Counted from the stretch's first letter, positions 16,013 to 26,376 are shown. The stretch is DNA of 49,354 nucleotides from Thermoleophilia bacterium (GCA_014859345.1 JACUUL010000009.1:1-49354), one strand, 5' to 3'. The notes: a model not told the origin generated them from the sequence alone. Translations and numbers: made by a program.

Positions 16013-16040
16013 AACCTAAACGGCGTCGACAGGCGAGTCA

Positions 16041-16078
16041 CAGGGGCGCAGGCGGTGAACTGCGCCCCTGAATTTTTT
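16041..16078 (+). terminator. Rho-independent terminator after the foldase pair
   Basis: A perfect 11-bp stem CAGGGGCGCAG/CTGCGCCCCTG with an 8-nt loop, followed by AA and six T. It also argues against any mazG start upstream of 16080. Confidence 0.95.
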
Positions 16079-16174
16079 GTTTCCGGTTTCCGTTTCAGAT
16101 CCCGGGCGGGTTCATCCCGGCTTATTCTGTGGCAAACTGATCCGGAACCGTGGATGATCCCAATGGGAGAAAGC

Positions 16175-17014
16175 ATGAGCCCGAGAAAACATGACCTCGG
16201 CGACGACGCCGGCCGTCAAGCCCTTGCCGGTGTGCTTCTGGAACTGGACGACCTGGTCACTACTCTCAGGAGAGAGTGTCCGTGGGACCGGGAGCAGGAC
16301 ATGGAGGACATCGTCACACACACCCTGGAGGAGACTTACGAGCTCATCGATGCCGTTCACACCGGACGGCCTGAGGACGTGACCGGCGAACTGGGCGACC
16401 TGCTTTTCCATATATTTTTCCTTTCGCATCTCTCCCGGGAGAAGGGCTGGGATTCCCTGGAGGGCATTACCAGGCGCATCATCGACAAGCTGGTGCTGCG
16501 GCATCCCCACGTTTTCGGCGAGACGGCGGCGGGCAGCGCCGCCGAGGTCGTTGAGCGGTGGGAGAGGATCAAGCGCGAGAAGGAGGGCAGGGAAGGCATC
16601 TTTCACGATGTCCCGTCAGAACTGCCTTCGCCTCTGTACGCGCAGAGGATGCAGGCCAGGGCCGCCGCCGCCGGTTTCGACTGGGAGACAGAGGCTCCCA
16701 TTTTCGACAAGCTGGACGAGGAGGTCCGGGAGCTCAGGGAAGCTCTGGCGGCCGAGCCTCGTGAGGACGACGGCGCCGGCAACAGGCGCGGACCCGATAC
16801 CGCCGCCTACCATGAGATGGGAGACATGCTTTTTGCGGTTGTCAACCTGGCGCGCAAGCTGAGGGTGAATCCGGAGCTGGCCCTGAGGAGCGCGACGCGG
16901 CGGTTCAGGCACCGCGTGGAAAGAGCCGCGGAGCTGGCAGCTGCTGCCGGCGAGGATTTCAGCCGGTTGCCTCTGGACAGGAAGGAAGAATATTATCAGC
17001 AGGCAAAGCAGTAG
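16175..17014 (+). CDS. mazG: Nucleoside triphosphate pyrophosphohydrolase MazG
   Basis: Two-domain all-alpha NTP pyrophosphatase that hydrolyses NTPs to NMP and diphosphate, thought to cleanse nucleotide pools. With the ATG at 16175 (GGGAGA at 16165-16170) the product is 279 aa. The first MazG repeat has CPWDREQDMEDIVTHTLEE followed by ELGDLLFHI; the second runs from ~165 with EAPIFDKLDEEVRELREAL and EMGDMLFAVVNLARK, giving paired ExxE and ExxD metal-binding motifs. Acidic residues and a Gly/Arg insert interrupt the second repeat. Longer upstream starts fall in the terminator. mazG-eno adjacency is actinobacterial. Confidence 0.93.
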   Translation: MSPRKHDLGDDAGRQALAGVLLELDDLVTTLRRECPWDREQDMEDIVTHTLEETYELIDAVHTGRPEDVTGELGDLLFHIFFLSHLSREKGWDSLEGITRRIIDKLVLRHPHVFGETAAGSAAEVVERWERIKREKEGREGIFHDVPSELPSPLYAQRMQARAAAAGFDWETEAPIFDKLDEEVRELREALAAEPREDDGAGNRRGPDTAAYHEMGDMLFAVVNLARKLRVNPELALRSATRRFRHRVERAAELAAAAGEDFSRLPLDRKEEYYQQAKQ

Positions 17015-17037
17015 ATTTCAGAGACCTTTTCGGGACC

Positions 17038-18465
<1,428 letters not shown>

Positions 18466-18532
18466 CGGCAGGCAGGATAATGGGCGGCGGGATGTCCGGA
18501 TCGATCGGTCATTCTGTTAAAATATTCAGGAA

Positions 18533-19042
18533 ATGTATTGCAAGAACCACCCCTCCGCTGAAACCCGTGTAACCTGCAGCAACTGCGGCGATCCTATCTG
18601 CCCGGACTGCATGATCTTCGCCCCGGTGGGGGCGAAGTGCCCGGACTGCGCGCGCATGCCAAAATCCGCGCTGGTCCGCGTCAAGCCTGAAAGGCTCCTG
18701 CTCACAGCCGTCGCAGGCCTTGGCGCCGCGACGCTTGGTGGCCTCCTCTTCGGCCAGCTGCTGTCGTTCGTCAGCTTTTTCACGATAATCATAGCCTTCG
18801 GACTGGGACTCGGCATCGGTGAGGCAGTCTCGTGGGCCAGTGGCCGCTTCCACGGCTCGCGCCTGGCGGCCTGGGCCGCGGCCTGCGCCGCATTGAGCAT
18901 CCTGTTCACCCCCCTGCTCAGAGGCCTTATGGTTTACGGCCCCACGATAGAAGCCATGGCTTACGTGCTGGCCTTTGGTGGCGTCTGGAAGTTCCTTTGG
19001 ATAGCCGCGGCCGCCTTCGGCGCCTGGCGGCGCAACGCCTAG
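18533..19042 (+). CDS. B-box-type zinc-finger membrane protein
   Basis: A 169-aa protein. The first ~45 residues carry paired metal ligands in the order CxxH ... CxxC ... CxxC ... CxxC (CKNHP, CSNCGDPICPDCM, CPDC), a B-box-like zinc-binding module. After a basic linker, residues ~55-165 hold about four hydrophobic helices ending AAFGAWRRNA. This combination, a cytoplasmic zinc finger on a small membrane protein, is found in many bacterial hypothetical proteins. No function is assigned. It follows eno by 67 bp on the same strand and has no partner downstream. Confidence 0.7.
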   Translation: MYCKNHPSAETRVTCSNCGDPICPDCMIFAPVGAKCPDCARMPKSALVRVKPERLLLTAVAGLGAATLGGLLFGQLLSFVSFFTIIIAFGLGLGIGEAVSWASGRFHGSRLAAWAAACAALSILFTPLLRGLMVYGPTIEAMAYVLAFGGVWKFLWIAAAAFGAWRRNA

Positions 19043-19790
19043 GTCAACCGGCTTTTTAATACCAAATTATCGCCTTCAGTGCTTCCTGCCGGATTGAGTG
19101 TCATGTCAGCAAGGAAAGAGAATGCTGGCGAGCTATGCAATAAAAATGTTTGTACCCGGCACACCGATTTTGGAGACGAGTTTCCAGAATAGCCATTACA
19201 ATGATCAATCCTCAGTAACGTATCTATAAGCTTCCCTTTCCATTTTTTTCGACCTCTGCCCATAAAAGGTCGTCGTAATCTTTTTTATGAAGTTGTCGCT
19301 TAAGCGCCCTATGAAACAGCTGATATTGATTTCTTGAGAAGCCTTAATAGAAATCAAAAGAACACCACAGCTACTCCATCACCTTCGTCGCCTCAGCCAG
19401 ATCAAGCCTGAAGATTCGCCGAATAGGCGGTATCTGCGACGCCAGCAAAACGCCGATGATGCTGAGGATGATCCAGACGTAGCTCGTGGGGTAGATGACT
19501 GCCTTGAAAGAGACAATCTCGGTGGAGAGCGAATCGAAGAGGCGTTTGGCCAGCCAGAGCCCGGCCACGATGCCTATGGGAATCCCCACTCTGTCGGCCC
19601 GCTTATTTCGGTCCGAGCCGAAGGGGGATTACCTTTCTTCTCTGCCATCCCGTCCCTCCGGCCTTACAGCCCTATCCAGAATCTCGCGGTCGATCTGTTT
19701 ATGGCCGTTCCCGTTTCCGCCGGCGGCGGGTTTCCTTTCTGTATGTGCTATAGTAACTTTTCTTTGACGGGTTCCTCCGGGCTGCAAAGG
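19043..19790. other. Degenerate intergenic stretch with a permease relic
   Basis: No intact gene seen in 748 bp. The first ~330 bp are lower in GC than the flanks and carry many stops in all frames. A minus-strand permease C-terminal relic lies at 19371-19589. The remaining ~200 bp lead to the secreted TIM-barrel gene; TATAGT at 19749-19754 is a possible -10 but has no matching -35. Confidence 0.6.
19371..19589 (-). pseudogene. FtsX/MacB-type ABC permease C-terminal relic
   Basis: About 72 residues resembling the end of a FtsX-like permease: a GIPIGIVAGLWLAKRL helix, a short extracytoplasmic part, then YVWIILSIIGVLLASQIPP and a polar RRIFRLDLAEATKVME tail. This matches the last two helices and cytoplasmic end of lipoprotein-export-type ABC permeases, with everything upstream missing. 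No ATPase or periplasmic domain is near. It is most simply the remnant of a deleted transporter. Confidence 0.6.
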
Positions 19791-22700
19791 ATGGGGCGTT
19801 TGGTCTCATTCAGCTGTTTGCGATTAATAAGCCGTTATGCCACCGCCCTTCTTTCCACTCTGGGCGTTTCTTTGTTATTCATTTTCAGCACCGGTTCGGC
19901 CCTGGGCGAGATTGCTCCCCGCTACAGGGACGCTGGTTTTTTCGGCATCAACGCCGAGCGGCCTCATGTTGATGTCTTCCATGGCGACTTCGCCCTGACC
20001 GGCGGCGATTCCTGGACGGACTATTCAATCGAGGCCACGGTCAGTATTTACGAAACTTCCGCGGCGGGGGCGCATGCCGGCCTCATCGTCAGGTCGGATG
20101 ACGCGGGCGAAAGCTTTTATTATTTTGGCATCTACCCGAATGACAACAAATGGAGGCATTATTCATCCGGCGACTGGCAGCCGGTCGAGGGATCATACAG
20201 CCTGGAGCTCGCGCCGCAATCGTATGACCTGAAAATCACGGCCATCCAGGGATCGCTTTACCTCTTTATCAACGGCGTTGAAGTCGGTTCCATAAATGAT
20301 GTCTCGCGTTTATCCGGGGGAGCCGGGCTTCATATGGAGTACGCGGATGCAAGCTTCACCAACGTCAGAATCAACGGCATCCCGCAGGATCCCGCAGAAT
20401 GGCGGATGGGTCATGAGGTTGTCTGGTCGGGATCCCCGGACGGGAACCTGCGCGGAAACGTGCTCCTGGACCCGGTGCTGCTTGCCAGCCCCGACCTGTC
20501 ACCGGAGCTGGACACCCGTTTCCGGATGGTGGCGGAAATGGGCGCGAGGCATGTCCGGTTCCATCTCTCCTGGGCGGAGATCCAGCCCCAGGGTCCGGAT
20601 CAGCCCTACGCGTGGCGGTACGCGGATGCCCTCGCGATAGCCGCCAGCAGATATGGCCTGGAGATCGTCCCCGTGGTCATCTACGCGCCCCGGTGGGCGG
20701 TGACGCCGGAATTCCGGGCAAGCAAATATTATTACGCCTATCCTCCCGTGGACGCGTACGGCAGTCTCGATACCGGCCGTTTCTCGGAATTTGTGGCCGC
20801 GGCGGCCGGGCGCTACATGAAAGATGGAGACCTTGCCGCGGCAATGAACTGGAATACGCCTGATAATTACGCGGGCCAGGCCCGTTATTTCGAGATAGGC
20901 CCTGAATATAACCTGGGCACGCTGTACGAATGGAGGAACGGTGTTTGGGGACCGGTGGGCGCGGGCTGGCTGGGCAGCCTGCCCCAGTTTGTGGATCTGC
21001 TTATGGCCGGACGCGACGCCGTCAAAAGCCGGTGTCACCTATGCCAGGTTCTGAACGGCGGGGCTGCCGACGATTCGATCACGAACTATTACATCGGAGA
21101 CGACCCTGACCGTTACGACGGTTATGTGCCTTACCTTGATTCGAGCCGCATCTTCAATCCCGACGGCACCCCCGCCTGGCGCCAGACGGTGTGGCAGGGA
21201 GTCAACGATCTCTACAATGAGATAGAAAGGAGGCCTCCCCCCGACAACGTGCCCGCCAGGTACTTCGACATCCTCAATATCCACACTTTCATGTGGAAGG
21301 GATACACGGCAGAGATGCCCGCTACCGTTGACAGGTATGTGAATTGCTCCTTTTATGCGAACGATTGCCGGGAACAGTGGTATGAAAAGAGGCTGGAGGA
21401 GGTGATCCGGGTCATGGAGAACCATAACGACTCCAGGGACATCTGGCTGACCGAGACCGGATTTGCCAGCGCCCGGCCTCCCAATGACACCCTCGGCTTT
21501 CTCGGCTACCTGTCGGAAATCGGCCAGGCCCAGGCGCTGGAAACCGCGTACGCGGTGTCTGCGAGATATCCCCAGGTAAAAAAGGTCTTTTGGTGGCAGG
21601 CTTATGACAGCAGCTACACGGGTTACCTGGGACTGATCAACCAAGACCTGTCGGGCAAGCTTTCCTATTCAAGATTCGGATGGATGACAGGCAAGCCGTT
21701 TACGCTGAGAGGCAGCGATTACTTTACCTGGTATGACGATATGCATGCCGACAACTGGGTGTTGATGTCCAATCCGGCTTCCTCTTCAGGCGATGCCTGG
21801 TTCGAGCTCTCGATCGCGGGTAAAGCAATGAAACTTCCGGCGATATCCGGTTTCAACCCGGGCCAGATCCCGCCGGGAAAAACAGTTCATGTTCGTTACA
21901 AAGGCCTGATGGGCGGTCCGGTAAATGCCGGTTACAGCGCCACCAGCCAGGCATTGACCAGCCAGCGGACTCTCTGGGCGGGCAGCTCTCTGGAGGAGGT
22001 CACGGGCTCGGCCGTCCGGCAATCGGACCATTTTTACTGGGCTTGGTACGACCAGCTTTCCTCCGGATATAAAAACTGGGTGCTTGTCTCCAACCCAGGC
22101 AATGTGCCGGCTTTCTACCAGGTGAAAATAGCCGGCGCCGTGAAGGCTAAAGGCCGCGTCAATCCGGGCCGGACCATCCCTCATCAGTTCGCCGGAATCA
22201 TGGGCGGCCCGGTGGAAGTTCTCTCCTGCGCGGATGACTTCACGGGCCCCGGCGGCGGCTGCCTGAACCCGGCCCTTGTGACAGCCTCCCAAAGGGTGCT
22301 CATGAGTGAAGACACCGACTTCAATGAGATGCCCGGCATTCCCGCCGCCGGGCTCAGCTCCAGCTACCACTGGACCTGGTATGACATGAAAAGCCCGGGG
22401 AGCAGGAACTGGGTGCTGATCGCCAATCCCCCTGAAGCGGCAGATCCAATCTATTACGAGATCAAGGTCGCCGGCAAGGCTTTGGCGGCCGGCGGCCCCG
22501 TCGCCCCGGGGACCAGCGCCACCCCGGCTTTCCCGGGCGTTATGGGAGGGCCGGTCGAGGTCAGGACATATTCGGATCCCGCCCTGACGGTGCCCGCCGC
22601 CTCCATAGCCTCCCAGCGGGTGCTGTGGGGAAAATCTTTCGAGGAAGTACCGGGTTACCGGAGTGAGCTGCTCAGCTCCAGCTACCACTGGACCTGGTAT

Positions 22701-22988
22701 GACATGAAAAGCCCGGGGAGCAGGAACTGGGTGCTGATCGCCAATCCCCCTGAAGCGGCAGATCCAATCTATTACGAGATCAAGGTCGCCGGCAAGGCTT
22801 TGGCGGCCGGCGGCCCCGTCGCCCCGGGGACCAGCGCCACCCCGGCTTTCCCGGGCGTTATGGGAGGGCCGGTCGAGGTCAGGACATATTCGGATCCCGC
22901 CCTGACGGTGCCCGCCGCCTCCATAGCCTCCCAGCGGGTGCTGTGGGGTGGATACATCCACGAACTGGCGGGAACACGCCTGGACTAG
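19791..22988 (+). CDS. Secreted clan-A glycosidase-like protein with four C-terminal repeats
   Basis: With ATG at 19791 the product is ~1065 aa with a signal peptide (RYATALLSTLGVSLLFIFST...ALG). Residues ~40-195 look like a LamG/DUF1080-type jelly roll (AGLIVRSDDAGESFYYFGIY ... LYLFINGVEVG). Residues ~220-640 resemble a clan GH-A TIM barrel: HVRFHLSWAEIQPQGP, then EIGPEYN with Glu372 where GH-A enzymes have a general acid, and IWLTETGFAS with Glu555 where the nucleophile lies. The Asn that normally precedes the acid is replaced by Pro, so activity is uncertain. From ~643 four ~105-residue repeats follow, each with W-Y-D, NWVL.(S/A)NP, MGGPV and SQR.LW. The last two are identical at DNA level. 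Substrate is unknown; surface polysaccharide binding or trimming is inference. The start is uncertain. Confidence 0.75.
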   Translation: MGRLVSFSCLRLISRYATALLSTLGVSLLFIFSTGSALGEIAPRYRDAGFFGINAERPHVDVFHGDFALTGGDSWTDYSIEATVSIYETSAAGAHAGLIVRSDDAGESFYYFGIYPNDNKWRHYSSGDWQPVEGSYSLELAPQSYDLKITAIQGSLYLFINGVEVGSINDVSRLSGGAGLHMEYADASFTNVRINGIPQDPAEWRMGHEVVWSGSPDGNLRGNVLLDPVLLASPDLSPELDTRFRMVAEMGARHVRFHLSWAEIQPQGPDQPYAWRYADALAIAASRYGLEIVPVVIYAPRWAVTPEFRASKYYYAYPPVDAYGSLDTGRFSEFVAAAAGRYMKDGDLAAAMNWNTPDNYAGQARYFEIGPEYNLGTLYEWRNGVWGPVGAGWLGSLPQFVDLLMAGRDAVKSRCHLCQVLNGGAADDSITNYYIGDDPDRYDGYVPYLDSSRIFNPDGTPAWRQTVWQGVNDLYNEIERRPPPDNVPARYFDILNIHTFMWKGYTAEMPATVDRYVNCSFYANDCREQWYEKRLEEVIRVMENHNDSRDIWLTETGFASARPPNDTLGFLGYLSEIGQAQALETAYAVSARYPQVKKVFWWQAYDSSYTGYLGLINQDLSGKLSYSRFGWMTGKPFTLRGSDYFTWYDDMHADNWVLMSNPASSSGDAWFELSIAGKAMKLPAISGFNPGQIPPGKTVHVRYKGLMGGPVNAGYSATSQALTSQRTLWAGSSLEEVTGSAVRQSDHFYWAWYDQLSSGYKNWVLVSNPGNVPAFYQVKIAGAVKAKGRVNPGRTIPHQFAGIMGGPVEVLSCADDFTGPGGGCLNPALVTASQRVLMSEDTDFNEMPGIPAAGLSSSYHWTWYDMKSPGSRNWVLIANPPEAADPIYYEIKVAGKALAAGGPVAPGTSATPAFPGVMGGPVEVRTYSDPALTVPAASIASQRVLWGKSFEEVPGYRSELLSSSYHWTWYDMKSPGSRNWVLIANPPEAADPIYYEIKVAGKALAAGGPVAPGTSATPAFPGVMGGPVEVRTYSDPALTVPAASIASQRVLWGGYIHELAGTRLD
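22352..22630 (+). repeat. 279-bp tandem repeat, copy A (C-terminal module)
   Basis: Appears identical base for base to 22670-22948, offset 318 bp, within the secreted TIM-barrel gene. It encodes the third of the four C-terminal modules. Confidence 0.93.
22670..22948 (+). repeat. 279-bp tandem repeat, copy B (C-terminal module)
   Basis: Second identical copy, encoding the fourth module. The 39-bp linker between copies corresponds to KSFEEVPGYRSEL. Confidence 0.93.
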
Positions 22989-23117
22989 GATTCAGCCGGA
23001 AGGGGCTGCTGTTAATGGTCAAGTCTCGCTTCAAGCCTGCCAGGGGCGGCCGAAACCGCTTGTGATTTAAACGGGGTTCGAGGACGGCAGCTCCTCAGAG
23101 CCGCTCGTAAACGAAAG

Positions 23118-24131
23118 TCATGGGGTCGAGGCCTGCTTCATCCTGACGGCGGCTGCCTCGTCCTCGGCCTCCCATTTGCCGCAGCGGCCACCCCAGCGGG
23201 CCAGCGTTTTGCCCTCCACCTTGATGCGCACGATCTCGCAAGTGTTGGAGCAGCCGTTACAGCCGAAGGTGGAGGTCTCGTAAATCAGGTCGCTCATGTC
23301 AAAGCCCTTGAAGGAGGATTCTCCGGGCATGAGCTCCAGCTCCATCGCCAGGATGGCGCTGCCGATCGCGCCCATGACATTGTGATGGATCGGAACCACC
23401 ACCTCCAGGTCCAGGGCGTCCTCGAAGGCTCGCTTCATGCCGGCGTTGGCGGCGACGCCGCCCTGGAACACCACCGGCTCCACCAGGTCCTTGGCCTTCC
23501 CCAGGTTATTGATGTAGTTGCGTACCAGGGCATGGCAGAGGCCGTAGACGATGTCCTCGATCGCCACGCCCACCTGCTGCTTGTGAATCATGTCAGATTC
23601 GGCAAATACCGAGCAGCGGCCGGCAATGTGGGCCGGACTCTCCGACTTAAGAGCGTAGCTCCCGAACTCCTCGATGGGAATGCCGAGACGTGCCGACTGG
23701 TGATCCAGGAACGAGCCCGTGCCGGCGGCACAAACCGAGTTCATGGCGAAATCGGTGACAATGCCGTCCCTGAGGACGATCAACTTGGAGTCCTGGCCGC
23801 CGATCTCCAGGACCGTGTTGACATCAGGGATTACCTGTGAAGCGGCGACGGCGTGAGCGGTGATCTCGTTCTTGACCACGTCGGCCCCCAAAATGACGCC
23901 GGTTAGGTGCCGGGCGCTGCCCGTTGCCCCTACCGCCCGCACCTCGATGTTCCGGTCCTCCAGCAGTTCCAGAAGCTCTTTCATCCCCTCCTGCACTGCC
24001 CTGATAGGCTGACCCTGCGTCCGCCGGTAGATGGCCGCCATCACCGCGGCGTGCTCATCCAGGATGACGAGGTTTGTGCTCACCGAGCCCACGTCGATGC
24101 CGAGATATCCTGTTATTGCGCTGGTTTCCAT
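23118..24131 (-). CDS. HgdC-type acyl-CoA dehydratase activase (BadF/BcrA ATPase family)
   Basis: ASKHA-fold ATPase of the family that drives one-electron reduction of 2-hydroxyacyl-CoA dehydratases or benzoyl-CoA reductases. With the ATG at 24131 (AGGAG seven bases upstream) it is 337 aa. Visible motifs: GYLGIDVGSVSTN (phosphate loop), VLEIGGQDSK, SVCAAGTGSF and GRCSVFAESDMIH, the last two carrying the Cys that ligate the dimer-bridging [4Fe-4S] cluster in HgdC. A C-terminal extension adds CNGCSNTCE, a further Cys cluster not in classical HgdC. It is the last gene of a minus-strand trio with two dehydratase-like proteins, 88 bp after the middle gene. Substrate is unknown. Longer upstream starts run into the intergenic region. 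Confidence 0.88.
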   Translation of the reverse strand: METSAITGYLGIDVGSVSTNLVILDEHAAVMAAIYRRTQGQPIRAVQEGMKELLELLEDRNIEVRAVGATGSARHLTGVILGADVVKNEITAHAVAASQVIPDVNTVLEIGGQDSKLIVLRDGIVTDFAMNSVCAAGTGSFLDHQSARLGIPIEEFGSYALKSESPAHIAGRCSVFAESDMIHKQQVGVAIEDIVYGLCHALVRNYINNLGKAKDLVEPVVFQGGVAANAGMKRAFEDALDLEVVVPIHHNVMGAIGSAILAMELELMPGESSFKGFDMSDLIYETSTFGCNGCSNTCEIVRIKVEGKTLARWGGRCGKWEAEDEAAAVRMKQASTP

Positions 24132-24219
24132 TGAAACTCCTGACTCTATTAGGACCGGCTGACCACCATCCCGATGCGGACAAACATAACCTTTAAAAAA
24201 TCCGGGACGGCCATGGCTT

Positions 24220-25356
24220 TCACATTCTTTCGGACATCGCCGCAGCCGCCGGTTCCAGGGGAGCGGCGACACCAGCGTTCCTCTTCATCCTCCGCGCGGA
24301 CAGCAGGTCAAGGAACGCTTCCACCCTCGTAATCACGCCCGCCCTCCCGCTCTGCTCGTCGAAAGCCAGAGTCAGAACCGGGATGTCGTGATACTGCTGG
24401 ACCTTGGGCAGGATGCTGGTGGCAATATTCTCCGGCATGCAGCCAAATGGCAGAAGCTGGATCACGCCGTCGAAACCCCGCTCGGCAAACAGCACCACGC
24501 TCCCTACTGTCTCCTGTCCTTCGCCGCCCACGTTGTGATTCAGATAAGGGGCCGCCTTCTGCTTGACCAGCTTTTTGGGATAGCCGTAAATGATATTGTT
24601 GCGGTTCGGGGCGATCCAGTCCGTCACCCACACAGAGCGCTCCAGGTAAACCCCCATGTGGCCCAGGAACTCCTCCAGCCCGAAATTGCTGAACGGCTCC
24701 AGCAGCAGGTAGAATTCGCCGACGATGCCCACCTTGAGCACCTGCCGGTCCGGGTCGCGCTCCACCGCTTCCAGAATGGCCATGGACTCAGCCGCGGCTT
24801 CTTCAATCTCGTTCGGGGAGTATGCGGCGGTCAGTACTGCTTCCGCTTTTTTGAGGGCCCGGGAGGTGTCGCCGCGGTTTATCTCGCAGGCCCTGATCTG
24901 CAGCGCGCGCTTGTACAGGCGGTCAAAGGCCCGTCCCTTGGAGAAGGACACCTTGAGGATCTTCCACAGGCTCCGGATGCTCAGCCCCGGCGAAAGCGAT
25001 TCGAAGAGCTTGTAAAATTTCCAGGCGCCGTCATTGAAAGGCTCAAGCATATAAAAGTCGAATTCATATCCCAGGTCCCTGAGAATGCGGTCCTCGACGA
25101 TGCCGTAATATCCGAAACGGCAGGGACCGTGTCCGCCGGCCATCACCAGAGAATCAGCGCCGGCCTCCAGCGCCTCGATGAAGTTGCCCAAGTTTATCTT
25201 TAGTGGCAGACAGGCGAACTCGGGACTCACCTTGGCGCCAATCTGCAGGGTTTTGGTCGTGGTCGGGGGCGGCTTGACGTACTCCACGCCCATGCGCTGG
25301 AAAAGGTCGGCGAGCATCAGGTGCAGATGTCCCATATGCGGGGCGCTGATTTTCAT
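24220..25356 (-). CDS. Acyl-CoA dehydratase/activase-related protein (HgdB-like), copy 2
   Basis: A 378-aa protein starting MKISAPHMGHLHLMLADLFQ; the start overlaps the previous gene by 4 bp (ATGA) and is preceded by GAGGCAG. It shares features with the gene upstream: an N-terminal EFACLPLKINLGNF segment with a conserved Cys, GGHGPCRFGYYG in the middle, and a C-terminal LTLAFDEQSGRAGVITRVEAFLDLL segment, matching LTIDEHSGEAGLVTRIEAFTDML in its partner. This is the DUF2229/HgdB-like family found with HgdC-type activases. The three Cys regions (FACLP, GPCRFG, FGCMPEN) could hold an Fe-S cluster. No catalytic substrate can be named. Confidence 0.82.
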   Translation of the reverse strand: MKISAPHMGHLHLMLADLFQRMGVEYVKPPPTTTKTLQIGAKVSPEFACLPLKINLGNFIEALEAGADSLVMAGGHGPCRFGYYGIVEDRILRDLGYEFDFYMLEPFNDGAWKFYKLFESLSPGLSIRSLWKILKVSFSKGRAFDRLYKRALQIRACEINRGDTSRALKKAEAVLTAAYSPNEIEEAAAESMAILEAVERDPDRQVLKVGIVGEFYLLLEPFSNFGLEEFLGHMGVYLERSVWVTDWIAPNRNNIIYGYPKKLVKQKAAPYLNHNVGGEGQETVGSVVLFAERGFDGVIQLLPFGCMPENIATSILPKVQQYHDIPVLTLAFDEQSGRAGVITRVEAFLDLLSARRMKRNAGVAAPLEPAAAAMSERM

Positions 25357-26354
25357 GCGACTGCCTCGACGTTCCCGTGCTCGCGCCTCTTGCGCATGAG
25401 CATGTCCGTGAAAGCTTCGATGCGGGTCACCAGGCCGGCCTCCCCGCTGTGTTCGTCGATGGTAAGGGACATCAGCGGCACGTTGTAGGTGCGGGCGCGG
25501 TGCTCGATGAGGACCTGTATCAGGGAATCGGGACCGCAGGCAAAAGCCAGCACGTAGATTACCCCGTCCACCTGCCTCTTTTCGGTCCACAGGTTGATCG
25601 CTCCCATGATCTCCTTCTCGTACGTCCAGTAGAGCTGCTTGGGAACATCGGTGGCCGCATTCATGAGGGCGTGATGATCTGTCATTTCCGGGACCACCAG
25701 CTCGGCGCCGATCTCCTCCAGCCGGGCGATCAGGTTCTGGGTGATGTAGCCGTCATAGATGTTGTAAGGATGCCCCAGGAGGCCGATTCGTTTGGACGGA
25801 CCTGCTGCTTTGCGGCGGCGCGGCCGGTTCAGGCGGCTTTGCGGCAGCAAGTCAAGGGGCGTCCGGCCGCCGGCAAGGCCGTCCTGGAACTGGCGCTGGG
25901 CCAGCTTGGCCGATTCCAGGGCCGCCACGGCGTCCAGCCTGTCGATGCCGAACTCGTCGCGGGCGAAGTTGATCAGCTGCCACTTGAATTCGCTGGGCTT
26001 CTCCCGCTGGTTCAGATGTGGAGTAAGCAGGGGCGGCAGGCCGAGCCGCTCAGCCACCGCTGCGATCATATCCGGCAGCCCCAGGAATTTGGGACATGTA
26101 TAGGCGCGCTCTTCCATGCTCACAACACGGGGCACGAACAAAGCGTCCACCCTGTCCCTGAGCGCCAGGCAATGGCCATAGAAAGCCTTGACCGGCACGC
26201 AGAGCTCGTTTTCGGCCACCTTGACCCCGTCCGCAAGAATTTTGCGATTGGTCATCGGCGAGGTTTCTACCTCGAGACCCACGCTGGCGAGAAAGGTCTT
26301 CCAGAATGGCAGGTATTTATAATAGAGAAGTGACCTCGGAATGCCTACGCGCAT
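25353..26354 (-). CDS. Acyl-CoA dehydratase/activase-related protein (DUF2229-like), copy 1
   Basis: First gene of the minus-strand operon, 333 aa, start MRVGIPRSLLYYKYLPFWKT with GAGG six bases upstream. The family opening, Cys segments ENELCVPVKAFYGH and AYTCPKFLG, the FACGPDSL segment and the C-terminal DEHSGEAGLVTRIEAF are visible. In many anaerobes homologous parts are fused with the HgdC-type activase into one very large protein; here activase and two dehydratase-like subunits are separate genes. The paired arrangement resembles the HgdA/HgdB heterodimer. Probably a cytoplasmic Fe-S complex fed by the activase and a reductant; the reaction is unknown. Confidence 0.82.
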   Translation of the reverse strand: MRVGIPRSLLYYKYLPFWKTFLASVGLEVETSPMTNRKILADGVKVAENELCVPVKAFYGHCLALRDRVDALFVPRVVSMEERAYTCPKFLGLPDMIAAVAERLGLPPLLTPHLNQREKPSEFKWQLINFARDEFGIDRLDAVAALESAKLAQRQFQDGLAGGRTPLDLLPQSRLNRPRRRKAAGPSKRIGLLGHPYNIYDGYITQNLIARLEEIGAELVVPEMTDHHALMNAATDVPKQLYWTYEKEIMGAINLWTEKRQVDGVIYVLAFACGPDSLIQVLIEHRARTYNVPLMSLTIDEHSGEAGLVTRIEAFTDMLMRKRREHGNVEAVA

Positions 26355-26376
26355 GGCTGCCTCAGAGGATATCCGT

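Noticed and set aside
16055-16174. Upstream start for mazG giving a 40-residue N-terminal extension
   Set aside because: It begins inside the terminator of the foldase genes; GGGAGA before 16175 fits the real start.
22352-22948. CRISPR-like direct repeats
   Set aside because: Only two long coding repeats inside one gene; no short regularly spaced repeats occur anywhere in the window.
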